From Areca catechu (lineage: Eukaryota > Streptophyta > Magnoliopsida > Arecales > Arecaceae): 64,000 nt of DNA. The stretch covers positions 104,128,877 to 104,192,876 of the forward strand of contig CM038049.1 of the NCBI GenBank assembly GCA_021397845.1, given 5' to 3'. A program made the position numbers and the translations under genes. Below the pieces are notes generated by a model. The model saw nothing but the letters and a program-made list of their open reading frames with translations. It did not search any database and was not told where the DNA came from. Positions 10,972 through 21,892 of the stretch are shown here, piece after piece. Each line of letters starts with the position of its first letter. Positions within the stretch are counted from its first letter, which is position 1.

Positions 10972-11490
10972 CCTCATAGTTTGCTTTTGTATGATCTGAT
11001 GTATCAGTGTTTTGTGCCTATTTTGTAAGCAATTCTGTAACTGAATACATTTGCTTTTATATATATTGTGCCATTTTATCTGATACCAGCTCTTAACATT
11101 TAACTTCTTAAACCCTCAAGTTAGAATATTTTGTTGTATGCACAAATTGAGGGGGAGCATATATTTTATACTTTATTGTAATTCAACATAAGTTTCATTA
11201 ATATATCTTTCACTACAAAAATGACTTTTTGATTCTTGACAAAAAGGGGGAGTAGAAAAGTATATATGTATTTATGAGACTCCGTCTTATGAGTAGAAAA
11301 GTTTATAGGATTTTTATCTTTTTTGACTTATGAGAATGTTTTCTCAAAAAGAAAGAAATAAATAAAAAGTAAAATCTTTTTAACTCTTGAAAAGAAGATG
11401 AAAAGTAAAATTGCATATATTGCTATATTTTGCTCTTGGACTTAATTGCATATATACTCAAGGTTTTGTCATCATCAAAAAGGGGGAGAT
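10972..11490 (+). other. 3' untranslated region and polypurine tracts of element A
   Basis: AT-rich, non-coding. Three purine tracts resemble polypurine tracts: GAGGGGGAG near 11147, AAAAAGGGGGAG near 11243, and AAAAAGGGGGAGAT (11477-11490), which lies directly before the 3' LTR and is the likely plus-strand primer. The other two may be older or extra initiation sites. Confidence 0.8.
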
Positions 11491-11652
11491 TGTTGGCTTT
11501 GACTCCTTAGTTTTGATGATTAACAAAAGGTTGAGTATATGTTTGGACTAATGTTTCATCTCTAGATAAAAGTTTCAGGACTTAGGTTATTCAAAAAGAG
11601 TATCAAAAGAACATTGATGAAACTAAGTTTACCTGATTTGGGAAAGAGCTCT
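11491..11652 (+). repeat. Element A 3' LTR, first part
   Basis: 162 bp identical to the start of the 5' LTR, up to the insertion point of element B. The last five bases GCTCT (11648-11652) are element B's left target duplication. Confidence 0.95.
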
Positions 11653-13285
11653 TGATGCAGAACAAATAAAGGAATGCGATGCGGAAGCAAATTAGGATTA
11701 ACTAATTTTTTTGTTGTTTTTATATGTTTGTAGAAGTTGGCTTCAAATCAAAGAAAAGTTAACCTAACATTGAAAGATACTAATATGATAATTGAAAGCA
11801 CAATTTTAGGGAAACTAAATTATCAGAGTACTTCAGAAGCAACGGATCGCTGGGGGTTGAGAAACTCCCAGACCTAGGGTTTCGCTCCGAACTTTTAACA
11901 AAACAGAAATAAAGAGAAGAGATGGTTTATCTAACCAGGCAATGATCTTCACAGATTTTGGTGGAAGAACTCTCCCGAGCAGATTGTTGGATCCTCGGAT
12001 TCAGATATCTTCGTAATGGATCCTCCAATACTGGTCCTTTGGCAGGTTGGCTTCTCCTGAACTCAGGATCTGGAAGAGAAGAAAAACAATTGATGGAATC
12101 AGAGAGTCAAGGGAAAGATTTACCAGGTTGATGAACTTGAAGATTGAAATTGCTGAAAACTGGATTCTCCTGGTTGTTGATGTGATTTTCCTTGGAACTT
12201 GCTTTGGATCTGAAGTAGCCGGACTGGATCTGGATGAAGGTGGATGGCCTGGACTTGTAGAGAGAGAGAGGCCGTGGGAGATGGATGGATCTAGGGTTTG
12301 ATGGATTGAAAATAATGAAGGGTGGCTAGGGTTTTGGAATTTCAAGTGGCTAACCTAGGGTTTTGGATAAAGATGGAGATCTCTCACCTCCTCAAGGCTC
12401 CAATGGAACCCGGATTACCCCCTCACGGAGCTCAACACTTAGAATAGTGCGGAAGAAGAGAAACCTAGGTCACTCAACACAAGAGAATAGCAAAAAAATA
12501 ATTTTCTTCATTGATTTTCTAAAGTTACAAAGAGAGGTCTATTATATAGACCTAAAATTTTCTCCTAGCTTGTACAAATTCCCATGTGGGACTAAACTCT
12601 TCCAACCCCTAGATTAGGTAGAAAATCCTCTCCCTTGGCCGACCAAGAGTTCAAAAAAAATTGGGACGGCCATAAAGGAATTGTTTTGGAACTTTTATGG
12701 CACCTCCTTTGGAGTTGGATTTGGATTTGGAGTCCTCTTCTTCTTATGGTATTTCTTCTTTTCTTCCACTCCAAGTTAAGCTCTTTGATTTTGATTTGAA
12801 CTTCAATTAGGAGTAGGTTGGATGTCCTTCTTTGATTTCTTCTCCAAGAGAAGTTTTCTTCCTTCTTTGCTTAGGTAAATTAGGCAGGTGTGGGCGCCTC
12901 CTTTAATTTAGCCTCCAATTTGATTTTTTCTTCTTTGGATGTGGGGACCATGACACTGGGATGCCTCCATGGCGCCTCCTGGACTCTGGCATGTGCTCGG
13001 AGTATGGCTGGGCGTGTGGCTTGGAGTGTGGCCTCCACTTGCTTGAACCTTGAGTTGATTGGAAGAGAAATGTGGCACCATTTTGGACCAAATTGAAACC
13101 ACATTGGGACTTGCACCGAGTCAACATGACTCAACAAAATTTAAATGGTGACTCAAGAAATAAATAAAATAAATAAACTGGTTGACCAGGTCAACCTTTA
13201 TTACAAACCCTAATTTCTCGGGCAATGTCAATCAGAGATCCAAATGGAGCTCTGAAGTCTTCTTCTGAGTCTGGTGCCCGCACCA
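11653..13285 (-). repeat. Element B 3' LTR
   Basis: 1633 bp; on the - strand it begins TGGTGCGGGCACCAG and ends TCTGCATCA. The first 15 bases form an inverted repeat (TGGTGC/GCACCA). A TATA box lies inside a 19-bp symmetrical sequence at 12534-12552. The first 58 bases of the LTR are also the end of the gag-pol ORF. Confidence 0.95.
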
Positions 13286-16200
13286 ATTCTCCCAGGGTGG
13301 GAGGAACTCGACCCTGTCGAGTAAGGCTCAAGTTGGCTCTGGTATCTCTCCAAGAGGTCTGGGTCCAATTCTTGTAATTCTTCTCGGGAGATCCAAGAGT
13401 CATCAGAATCTGGCCATCCTTGCCAGCGGACCAGGTACCTTTGGTATCCTCGATTACGAGTAGAGATAACCTGATCATCCAGGATCTTTTCAATCTGCTC
13501 TTTCCTCACAGGCCAGTTTGTTGGTGGACACACAGGGTCGGGATCACTCTCAATGATAGGGTTAGGCTCAAAAGGCTCAGTAGGAATCACAGTTGGCTCC
13601 CTGTACTCTACTAAGTCTGTAATGTTGAAAGTAGAGCTAATGCCTAGTTCTGGAGGCAACTCGAGCACATAGGCATTGGATCCTACTCTCTTTACCACTC
13701 TAAATGGTCCAGCTCCCCTAGCATGTAACTTTCTAATGGTTCCAGGAGGAAACCGTTCAGGCCTTAACCTAATCATCACATAGTCTCCCTCAACAAAAGA
13801 TTTGACTCGCCTTTGAGTATCAGCCAACTTCTTATAAGTTTCATTACTTAAATTTATTTTGGCATGAATTTCTTTATGCAAGTCTTTTATATGCTGTGCA
13901 AAATTCTCAGCAGATTCGGAGACTCGAGTGTGGACAGGTAAAGGGACTAGGTCAAGAGGTGTGTGAGGTTTGTACCCATGTACAATTTCAAATGGACTCT
14001 TACCCGTAGACCTATTGACCGAGTCATTGTACGCAAATTCTGCCCTTGGTAGGTATAAATCCCAATTTCTGGTGTTTTCACCAACAAGACATCTCAGCAG
14101 ATTTCCTAGGCTACGGTTCACTACTTCAGTTTGGCCATCAGTTTGGGGATGATAGGCAGTTGAAAACTTAAGTTTTGTCCCTAACTTATGCCAAAGGGTC
14201 TTCCAAAAGTAACTGGTGAACCGGACATCCCTATCTGAAACGATTGTCTTAGGTAGGCCATGGAGTCTAACTATCTCATTGAAGAAAAGTGTGGCTACCT
14301 TAGACGCATCAAAAGTTTGGGAACAAGGCAAGAAGTGGGCCATTTTAGAGAATCGGTCGACTACGACACAGATAGAATCATGTCTCCTCTGGGTCTTAGG
14401 TAAACCTAACACAAAATCCATACTCACATCTTGCCAAGGACAATCTGGGACAGGGAGTGGGGTATAAAGGCCAGTGTTTTGTTTTCGCTGTTTGGCAACA
14501 GCGCAGGTTCGACATCTAGCTACAATATTAGCTACATCCCTTTTTAAGCTAGGCCAGAAAAAGTGGTCTTCAATAGCTAGAATGGTCTTGTCTTTTCCAA
14601 AATGGCCGGCTAAACCTCCAGCATGGATTTCCCAAATCAAAAATTCCCTAAGAGAAGTTCTAGGGATGCAAAGCCTATTTTTGAAGAACAAAAAACCATC
14701 TACAAGGGTATAATCCTGGTGATTACTAGATGGTCCTTGAACTAGATCCTGATACACAGTTGTGAAATCCGGACAAGACTCATATTCATCTTTGATTTGC
14801 TCAAACCCTATGACCTCAGTTCTAACAGAAGTTAATAACAGAGATCGGCGACTAAGGGCATCAGCTACCTTATTCTCAACTCCAGCCTTATGTTTCAGGA
14901 CAAAAGTATAGGACTGGATATATTCTACCCACTTAGCATGCCTAGGGTTAAGCTTCTTTTGGGAGTTCAGAAATCTAAGGGCCTCATGATCCGAAAATAG
15001 TACAAATTCCTGCGGTAGCAAATAATGTCTCCAGTAACGCAAAGCTTGCACCACCGCATAAAATTCCTTATCATAGGTAGAATACCTAAGCTTAGCATCA
15101 TTAAGTTTTTCACTAAAGAATGCTATGGGATGATTCTCTTGGCTTAGGACTCCACCTATTCCTACACCTGAAGCATCACAGGCAACCTCAAATACTTTAG
15201 AAAAATCGGGTAATCTCAGAATGGGTGCCTGGGTCATTTTATCCTTAAGATATAGGAAGGCTTTATGGGCTGACTTAGTCCAATGAAATTCTCCCTTCCT
15301 AATACAATCAGTGATAGGAGCAGCTAAAGTACTAAACCCCTTGATGAATCGCCTATAGAAGGTAGCCAAGCCGTGGAAACTTCTAACTTCATGCACATTG
15401 GTTGGCTCTGGCCAGTCTACTATGGACCTAATTTTCTCAGGATCGGCCGCCACGCCGTCAGGGGTTACTACAAAACCAAGAAAGATAACTCTACTAGTCA
15501 TGAATTCACACTTCTTAAGATTACCGTAGAGTCTCTCATTCCTCAAAACTTGGCAGACTGCTCTAAGGTGGCCTAGGTGATCTGCTGGGGTATTACTATA
15601 GATCAGGATGTCATCAAAATAGACCACCACAAATTTTCCTATGAAAGCTTTAAGTACCTGGGTCATAATTCTCATGAATGTACTAGGGGCATTGGACAAC
15701 CCAAAAGGCATAACAACCCATTCATAAAGACCATCCTTAGTTTTGAAAGCAGTTTTCCATTCATCCCCGGGTCTAATCCTAACCTGATGATAGCCGCTTT
15801 TGAGATCAATCTTAGAAAAAACCATTGCACCAGCCATCATATCAAGCATGTCATCTAGTCTAGGGATGGGAAACCTATACTTGATTGTAATTTTATTGAT
15901 GGCACGACTGTCAACACACATCCTCCACGTGCCATCTTTCTTTGGGGTCAGTAAGGCTGGGACTGCACAAGGGCTAAGACTTTCTCTAATAAACCCCTTC
16001 CTCAATAATTCTCCAACCTGCTTTTGCAGTTCTTCATGCTCAGATGGATTCATCCTGTAATGGGGCAAGTTGGGCAAAGTTGCTCCTGGGATTAGATCTA
16101 TGGCATGCTGGATATCCCTAAGAGGTGGAAGGTGGTCTGGCAAATCCTCGGGAAAGACATCCTCAAATTCTTTTAACACAGGTTTAACTTCTTGAGGAGG

Positions 16201-18024
16201 CTCTGAGGGTTCCGAAGTTCTAAGCTCCTTAGCAGTCAACATCCAGATGGGTGAACCACTATGAATTTCTTGTTCTAGATCCTTAGCACTGATTAGGTTC
16301 ACTCCAGTTTTCATCTCCTTAACCTTACCAGCTCCTTTAGTTACCTTGTCCTTAGGGGGAATGGAATGGATCGTAATCTTCTTCCCATTGAAACTAAAGA
16401 CACAGGTATTGGATTTTCCTAAGAGGGTGGCATCATGATCATACAACCAAGGTCTTCCGAGAATTATACTGCTCACCCCCATGGGTAAGACATCGCACCA
16501 AATCTTTTCGTGATAAGATTGCATTTGGATTTGGACTTGACATCTAGACTGGATGGGTATGGAGGTAGAATCTATCCAAGAAACCTTATAGGGGTTGGGA
16601 TGGGGAACTGGGATTAAGCCTAACATCTTGACAGTGCTAGTAGAGATGGCATTTACACAGCTCCCACTATCTATGATGATCTTACATACCTTATCCCCCA
16701 ATTTAAGAAAAGTCTGTAGGATGTTAGTCCTACGCCAATCCTCTTGAACTAGATTCTGGGATAGGATGCATCTTACAACTCCTAATTGGTCAGATTCATT
16801 GGGTTCCTCCTCTCCTTCATACTCCTCAACCAAATTCATTCCGGCCTCATAAACTTCTTCTTCAAATTCCTCACTGGGCTCGGAATTATCATTCTCTCCC
16901 TCTTCTATGTAAAGGGATCTCCGTGGGCACTGGCTAGCAACATGACCTACCTTATGACACTTGAAACAGGCTATGGCAGTACACTGACTAGAAATGTGAC
17001 CTGGTTTCTGACACTTAAAACAGGTGATATTTGAACTAGGGGTTCTCTGGGTGTCAGGTGCCTTACCTTTGTCCATGGGCCTAGGGGTAGAAGTACCCTG
17101 AAAAGGTTTACTAGGGATAACTTGACTAGGTCCATTCCTTGGGATTGGGGCACTAACCCTAGAAGGTATAGGTCCTCTCTGAAATTTCTCAATGTTCAGT
17201 GCAATCTGGTAGGCTTGGTCTAGATCAGTAACCTCTCTCAGAAATAGTTCTCTCTTGATATCTTCCCTCAGTCCTGCCCTAAATCTAGACAAAGTGACTT
17301 CGTGGGCTTCACTCACATCACATCTCATTAGGTATTCATCAAAAGTAGTTATGTAGTCTGAGACAGATCGGTTTCCTTGTTTCAGGTTTTGCCATTGGTC
17401 TAACAGGTTTTGCTGGTATGAAATGGGTAGGTATTTATCTCTCAGTTTTTCTTTCATACCCTGCCAAGTGGTTATGGGCTCAACATTCCGTCTCCTAGTG
17501 GTTAGCTCAATGTTCCCCCAGTATAACCTAGCTTGACGCACTAATTTCATCTTGGCAAACTTGTATTTCCTCTCCTCAGACATAGCATACCACTCAAAGT
17601 ATTGATCCATCTCACCCTCCCAATCAGAATACACCTTAGGGTTCAGACTACCATCAAAAGTGGGTGCATCTAATTTGATGTTCCTGATGAACCTATCATC
17701 TCTATCTTCAGGCTCTGGGTCAGGCCTCCTATGATTAGGTTCGGGATCTCTATATAAAGGCCTTCTAGGCTCTTGATGTGGGTGAGGTTGAGGCACATTA
17801 AAATCGGGGTCAGGAGTCCAATTCCGATGTCTAGGTTCTTCAAGTACTTGGACTCGGTCCCTAAGTTGGGTAAGATCCTCATGAATTTGTGCGCTAAACT
17901 GGGCCACAGTGTTTGTCATATCCTGATTCATTTTAGCCATACTTTCAGTAAGAGTTCTGATCATGGCCTCTAAATCAGGTTGGGTTTGACCAGGTTGATA
18001 TGGCACTCCATTTCTGGTAGACAT
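13228..18024 (-). CDS. gag-pol: Gag-Pol polyprotein with chromodomain (element B)
   Basis: 1598 codons in one frame. Gag has the FDGSLNPKVYSDW capsid-like domain (about 119-285) and two tandem CX2CX4HX4C knuckles (from residue 335). An acidic linker follows. Protease has D452-S-G. RT runs about 650-820 with YFDD (D804). RNase H begins VACDASG (D950). The integrase HHCC module is about 1130-1175, and its core has D1203, D1264 and E1300 (DD35E spacing). Next come the GPFRVVKRVG module and a chromodomain (about 1505-1562: EKILDDQV, YLVRWQGW, SWISREEL). Chromodomains direct integration to modified chromatin in this group. The last 19 codons lie in the 3' LTR. The start aligns with the Gag starts of C and D. 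No missing catalytic residue is seen. Confidence 0.96.
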   Translation of the reverse strand: MSTRNGVPYQPGQTQPDLEAMIRTLTESMAKMNQDMTNTVAQFSAQIHEDLTQLRDRVQVLEEPRHRNWTPDPDFNVPQPHPHQEPRRPLYRDPEPNHRRPDPEPEDRDDRFIRNIKLDAPTFDGSLNPKVYSDWEGEMDQYFEWYAMSEERKYKFAKMKLVRQARLYWGNIELTTRRRNVEPITTWQGMKEKLRDKYLPISYQQNLLDQWQNLKQGNRSVSDYITTFDEYLMRCDVSEAHEVTLSRFRAGLREDIKRELFLREVTDLDQAYQIALNIEKFQRGPIPSRVSAPIPRNGPSQVIPSKPFQGTSTPRPMDKGKAPDTQRTPSSNITCFKCQKPGHISSQCTAIACFKCHKVGHVASQCPRRSLYIEEGENDNSEPSEEFEEEVYEAGMNLVEEYEGEEEPNESDQLGVVRCILSQNLVQEDWRRTNILQTFLKLGDKVCKIIIDSGSCVNAISTSTVKMLGLIPVPHPNPYKVSWIDSTSIPIQSRCQVQIQMQSYHEKIWCDVLPMGVSSIILGRPWLYDHDATLLGKSNTCVFSFNGKKITIHSIPPKDKVTKGAGKVKEMKTGVNLISAKDLEQEIHSGSPIWMLTAKELRTSEPSEPPQEVKPVLKEFEDVFPEDLPDHLPPLRDIQHAIDLIPGATLPNLPHYRMNPSEHEELQKQVGELLRKGFIRESLSPCAVPALLTPKKDGTWRMCVDSRAINKITIKYRFPIPRLDDMLDMMAGAMVFSKIDLKSGYHQVRIRPGDEWKTAFKTKDGLYEWVVMPFGLSNAPSTFMRIMTQVLKAFIGKFVVVYFDDILIYSNTPADHLGHLRAVCQVLRNERLYGNLKKCEFMTSRVIFLGFVVTPDGVAADPEKIRSIVDWPEPTNVHEVRSFHGLATFYRRFIKGFSTLAAPITDCIRKGEFHWTKSAHKAFLYLKDKMTQAPILRLPDFSKVFEVACDASGVGIGGVLSQENHPIAFFSEKLNDAKLRYSTYDKEFYAVVQALRYWRHYLLPQEFVLFSDHEALRFLNSQKKLNPRHAKWVEYIQSYTFVLKHKAGVENKVADALSRRSLLLTSVRTEVIGFEQIKDEYESCPDFTTVYQDLVQGPSSNHQDYTLVDGFLFFKNRLCIPRTSLREFLIWEIHAGGLAGHFGKDKTILAIEDHFFWPSLKRDVANIVARCRTCAVAKQRKQNTGLYTPLPVPDCPWQDVSMDFVLGLPKTQRRHDSICVVVDRFSKMAHFLPCSQTFDASKVATLFFNEIVRLHGLPKTIVSDRDVRFTSYFWKTLWHKLGTKLKFSTAYHPQTDGQTEVVNRSLGNLLRCLVGENTRNWDLYLPRAEFAYNDSVNRSTGKSPFEIVHGYKPHTPLDLVPLPVHTRVSESAENFAQHIKDLHKEIHAKINLSNETYKKLADTQRRVKSFVEGDYVMIRLRPERFPPGTIRKLHARGAGPFRVVKRVGSNAYVLELPPELGISSTFNITDLVEYREPTVIPTEPFEPNPIIESDPDPVCPPTNWPVRKEQIEKILDDQVISTRNRGYQRYLVRWQGWPDSDDSWISREELQELDPDLLERYQSQLEPYSTGSSSSHPGRIGAGTRLRRRLQSSIWISD

Positions 18025-18930
18025 GATGATTCAAGCAAGCACACAAAATGAGACTAGACTAAATCGACTACTGGATCACTAGACCTAGAGTCCAAACTAG
18101 ATGCCCAATCAGAGTGGCAAGCTAGCCTGTAGTAACTCAGGACTCAGCCAGGCAGGTGTAAGGGGAGTGTTAGGTCCCTGATCGCCAATCCTAGACACCA
18201 ATCAGTGATTGGCCAGGTAGGCGGACCAGCACACAAGCCCTTCGGGACGTAGTCCCTGAACCACCGTTCTAGACACTGAGTGCTAAGCACACACAGAATA
18301 ACTCAGCAAACTGACTCAACACTAGCCTAGACCCGACCAATTGGTGTCCCTAGCCCACTAGGGCAAATTAGGTCTAACTGATTTTAAATTAGGTCTAGGT
18401 TCGAATGATTGGATGGTGGTTTTGGGCTAAGGAGAGGTAATCAACTCCTCCCCTTATCTTAGATGCTCAATTGCCCTTAAGTAAATTATGAGATGATCAC
18501 TCCAAAAAGAATTGAATTGTCGAACAAAAAATAGAGTTGCTGTATTTTAATGCTCAGAATTTTGACCGAAACCAATAAATCACAGAAAAATTACGAAAAA
18601 TAAGTTCAATTATACTGGTTTCAACGAAGTAAAAATCATGCAATTCAGAGTTTCATGCAGGGAGAAATAATTCCGACAATAGGGCAATTACGGGCTGCAA
18701 CTAGATTGTCTTCCCCGTTTATAATCCCTGCTACGAAGTTATAACCCAATGGATCCCCTACACGCCCTAGGAACACCCCGTGGAATGGGAGGAGGAGGCT
18801 TGCGCCTCGCTTAGTTCCTAGGACCGGACGTCCTGGGGAGTCTACTTCGAGCAGACAAAATAAAAAGAGAACAATCAACACAAGCAAGCAAGCAAATCAG
18901 AAACCCTAGACTGGGCTCTGATACCAAAAA
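18025..18930 (-). other. 5' leader and primer site of element B
   Basis: About 900 bp non-coding. The primer site TGGTATCAGAGCCC is at 18913-18926, three or four bases from the LTR. A 9-bp stem, CCTAGGAAC/GTTCCTAGG (18766-18774 with 18814-18822), follows it. The gag-proximal part holds the palindrome CCAATCAGTGATTGG (18198-18212) and its conserved flanks. Similar leaders occur in C and D. Confidence 0.9.
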
Positions 18931-20563
18931 TGATGCAGAACAAATAAAGGAATGCGATGCGGAAGCAAATTAGGATTAACTAATTTTTTTGTTGTTTTTA
19001 TATGTTTGTAGAAGTTGGCTTCAAATCAAAGAAAAGTTAACCTAACATTGAAAGATACTAATATGATAATTGAAAGCACAATTTTAGGGAAACTAAATTA
19101 TCAGAGTACTTCAGAAGCAACGGATCGCTGGGGGTTGAGAAACTCCCAGACCTAGGGTTTCGCTCCGAACTTTTAACAAAACAGAAATAAAGAGAAGAGA
19201 TGGTTTATCTAACCAGGCAATGATCTTCACAGATTTTGGTGGAAGAACTCTCCCGAGCAGATTGTTGGATCCTCGGATTCAGAAATCTTCGTAATGGATC
19301 CTCCAATACTGGTCCTTTGGCAGGTTGGCTTCTCCTGAACTCAGGATCTGGAAGAGAAGAAAAACAATTGATGGAATCAGAGAGTCAAGGGAAAGATTTA
19401 CCAGGTTGATGAACTTGAAGATTGAAATTGCTGAAAACTGGATTCTCCTAGTTGTTGATGTGATTTTCCTTGAAACTTGCTTTGGATCTGAAGTAGCCGG
19501 ACTGGATCTGGATGAAGGTGGATGGCCTGGACTTGTAGAGAGAGAGAGGCCGTGGGAGATGGATGGATCTAGGGTTTGATGGATTGAAAATAATGAAGGG
19601 TGGCTAGGGTTTTGGAATTTCAAGTGGCTAACCTAGGGTTTTGGATAAAGATGGAGATCTCTCACCTCCTCAAGGCTCCAATGGAACCCGGATTACCCCC
19701 TCACGGAGCTCAACACTTAGAATAGTGCGGAAGAAGAGAAACCTAGGTCACTCAACACAAGAGAATAGCAAAAAAATAATTTTCTTCATTGATTTTCTAA
19801 AGTTACAAAGAGAGGTCTATTATATAGACCTAAAATTTTCTCCTAGCTTGTACAAATTCCCATGTGGGACTAAACTCTTCCAACCCCTAGATTAGGTAGA
19901 AAATCCTCTCCCTTGGCTGACCAAGAGTTCAAAAAAAATTGGGACGGCCATAAAGGAATTGTTTTGGAACTTTTATGGCACCTCCTTTGGAGTTGGATTT
20001 GGATTTGGAGTCCTCTTCTTCTTATGGTATTTCTTCTTTTCTTCCACTCCAAGTTAAGCTCTTTGATTTTGATTTGAACTTCAATTAGGAGTAGGTTGGA
20101 TGTCCTTCTTTGATTTCTTCTCCAAGAGAAGTTTTCTTCCTTCTTTGCTTAGGTAAATTAGGCAGGTGTGGGCGCCTCCTTTAATTTAGCCTCCAATTTG
20201 ATTTTTTCTTCTTTGGATGTGGGGACCATGATACTGGGATGCCTCCATGGCGCCTCCTGGACTCTGGCGTGTGCTCTGAGTGTGGCTGGGCATGTGGCTT
20301 GGAGTGTGGCCTCCACTTGCTTGAACCTTGAGTTGATTGGAAGAGAAATGTGGCACCATTTTGGACCAAATTGAAACCACATTGGGACTTGCACCGAGTC
20401 AACATGACTCAACAAAATTTAAATGGTGACTCAAGAAATAAATAAAATAAATAAACTGGTTGACCAGGTCAACCTTTATTACAAACCCTAATTTCTCGGG
20501 CAATGTTAATCAGAGATCCAAATGGAGCTCTGAAGTCTTCTTCTGAGTCTGGTGCCCGCACCA
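18931..20563 (-). repeat. Element B 5' LTR
   Basis: 1633 bp, the same length as the 3' LTR and nearly identical. It contains the promoter: the symmetrical TATA region is at about 19812-19830 (- strand sense TATATAATA). Confidence 0.95.
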
Positions 20564-20568
20564 GCTCT

Positions 20569-21887
20569 TCTACCTTGGACAAGATCAAAATACTCAAATT
20601 GGACCTTCTTGTTGAGAAATTATTGACAAAAGAAACAACGGCTTAGAAACTCAAGCATGGCACGCACATCTCAAAGAGTTTCAGAAAAATTCAGATCAGA
20701 GGTCGACCACCAGAGGTCGACACCTTGTCAAAGGTCGACCACCAGAGGTCGACTCATGAAGAGAAGAAAAGTTCAGCATGGCCGGCATGGCAAAATCTCA
20801 GTGGCACGCTCCAGAGGTCGACCACCAGAGGTCAACACCTGTCCAGAGGTCGACACCAGAGGTCGACTCATAGCCTGAGAATTCAAAATGGGCAGAACTA
20901 TGGTACTCTGAACTTTTGCCTAAAATATATTGGAGGTCGACTCATGAGGTCGACACTTGATCTAGAGGTCGACTCATGAGGTCGACTCATGGCATAACGG
21001 CTAGTTTTTCTGAACTTCTGATTTGATTTCTAACGGCCATAAACGGCCATATTTTTGAATCTAACGGTCTTGTGGAGTTGTTTCAGCATGAATGAGGTAT
21101 TTAACCTCCACCAAACTTCAAAAAAGACAAGGAGACAAAGTGAAAAAGTATAGGTTCAAAGTACAAAGCCTTCAATCACTTCCAAAGCCAAAAAGTGTGA
21201 GAAAACCAAGAGATTCCATTCCCAAAAGCTTTCCAATTTTTTGAGGAATCCAACATTCAAGTGTTTGGCATTTAGTGAGGTCCAAGATTCCAAGACAAAA
21301 GGCTTGAAGAGTCTCCATCAAGAGCTTCAACGAATTTATTTTTGCTCAAAAGGAGTTTGTTTAGTTTTCATTACTTGTATTCATACTCTTTTGTCTTTAG
21401 CTAGTTTCAAGGGAATTTGAAACTAGAGTGAGGTTTGTTGGTGAGCCAATTGATAAAACCAACTAGGGTTGCTTGTAAGCCCGAAGCCAAAACAAGTGAG
21501 TGAGGTTTGTTGGTGAGCCAATTGATAAAACCAACTAGGGTTGCTTGTTAGCCCGAAGCCAAAACAAGTGTGTAAGGTTTTGACTTGTGAGCCTGGTAAA
21601 ACAAGTCGGCTGTAATCCAAAGATTATAGTGGAAATTCCCAAGTGGAACTTGGGGAGTGGATGTAGGTGCTGGGTGCACCGAACCACTATATTTCTTGTG
21701 TGTTTGCATTGGTTTGCTCTTTAGCTTCTTTAGCTCATTAATTGTCATTTTATTTCGTTGCTTCCGTTGCACAATTATTAAAGCACTATCACTCTTCACC
21801 TTAAAACCTGATAGCACATATATATTGCCTTAAATTTTTTAAATACCCAATTCACCCCCCCCTCTTGGGCACCATATCTGGGCAACA
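20569..21887 (+). repeat. Element A 3' LTR, second part
   Basis: 1319 bp continuing the 3' LTR after element B. With 11491-11652 it totals 1481 bp, equal to the 5' LTR. It ends GCAACA, followed by the right AAACC target duplication (21888-21892). The GTCGAC groups, MSA-like motifs and hairpins are conserved. Confidence 0.95.
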
Positions 21888-21892
21888 AAACC

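Larger units (their letters stand above)
11653..20563 (-). mobile_element. Element B: intact chromovirus (Ty3/gypsy with chromodomain)
   Basis: 8911 bp including two 1633-bp LTRs, flanked by GCTCT at 11648-11652 and 20564-20568. Primer site, structured leader, a single uninterrupted gag-pol and chromodomain are all present. I count about ten differences between the LTRs (about 0.6 percent). All parts needed for autonomous transposition are visible. The clade within chromoviruses cannot be set by eye. Confidence 0.95.
2124..21887 (+). mobile_element. Element A: complete SIRE-like Ty1/copia retrotransposon (interrupted by element B)
   Basis: The order is 5' LTR, primer site, gag, pol, spacer, third ORF, polypurine tract, 3' LTR. 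Domain order in pol is protease, integrase, RT, RNase H, which defines Ty1/copia. Long gag, an extra downstream ORF and LTRs of 1481 bp fit the SIRE/Maximus lineage. I count about four transitions between the two 1481-bp LTR copies, so the insertion looks recent. Element B (11653-20563) and its duplicated GCTCT lie inside the 3' LTR. Confidence 0.95.

Noticed and set aside
12001..12345. Small ORFs inside the LTRs of element B (also 19279-19623)
   Set aside because: They are repeated only because the LTRs are repeated, run antisense or across the promoter, and have no domain.
18913..18926. tRNA genes at the TGGTATCAGAGC sites
   Set aside because: Only 12-16 bases match the tRNA 3' end and each sits directly at an LTR end; these are primer-binding sites.
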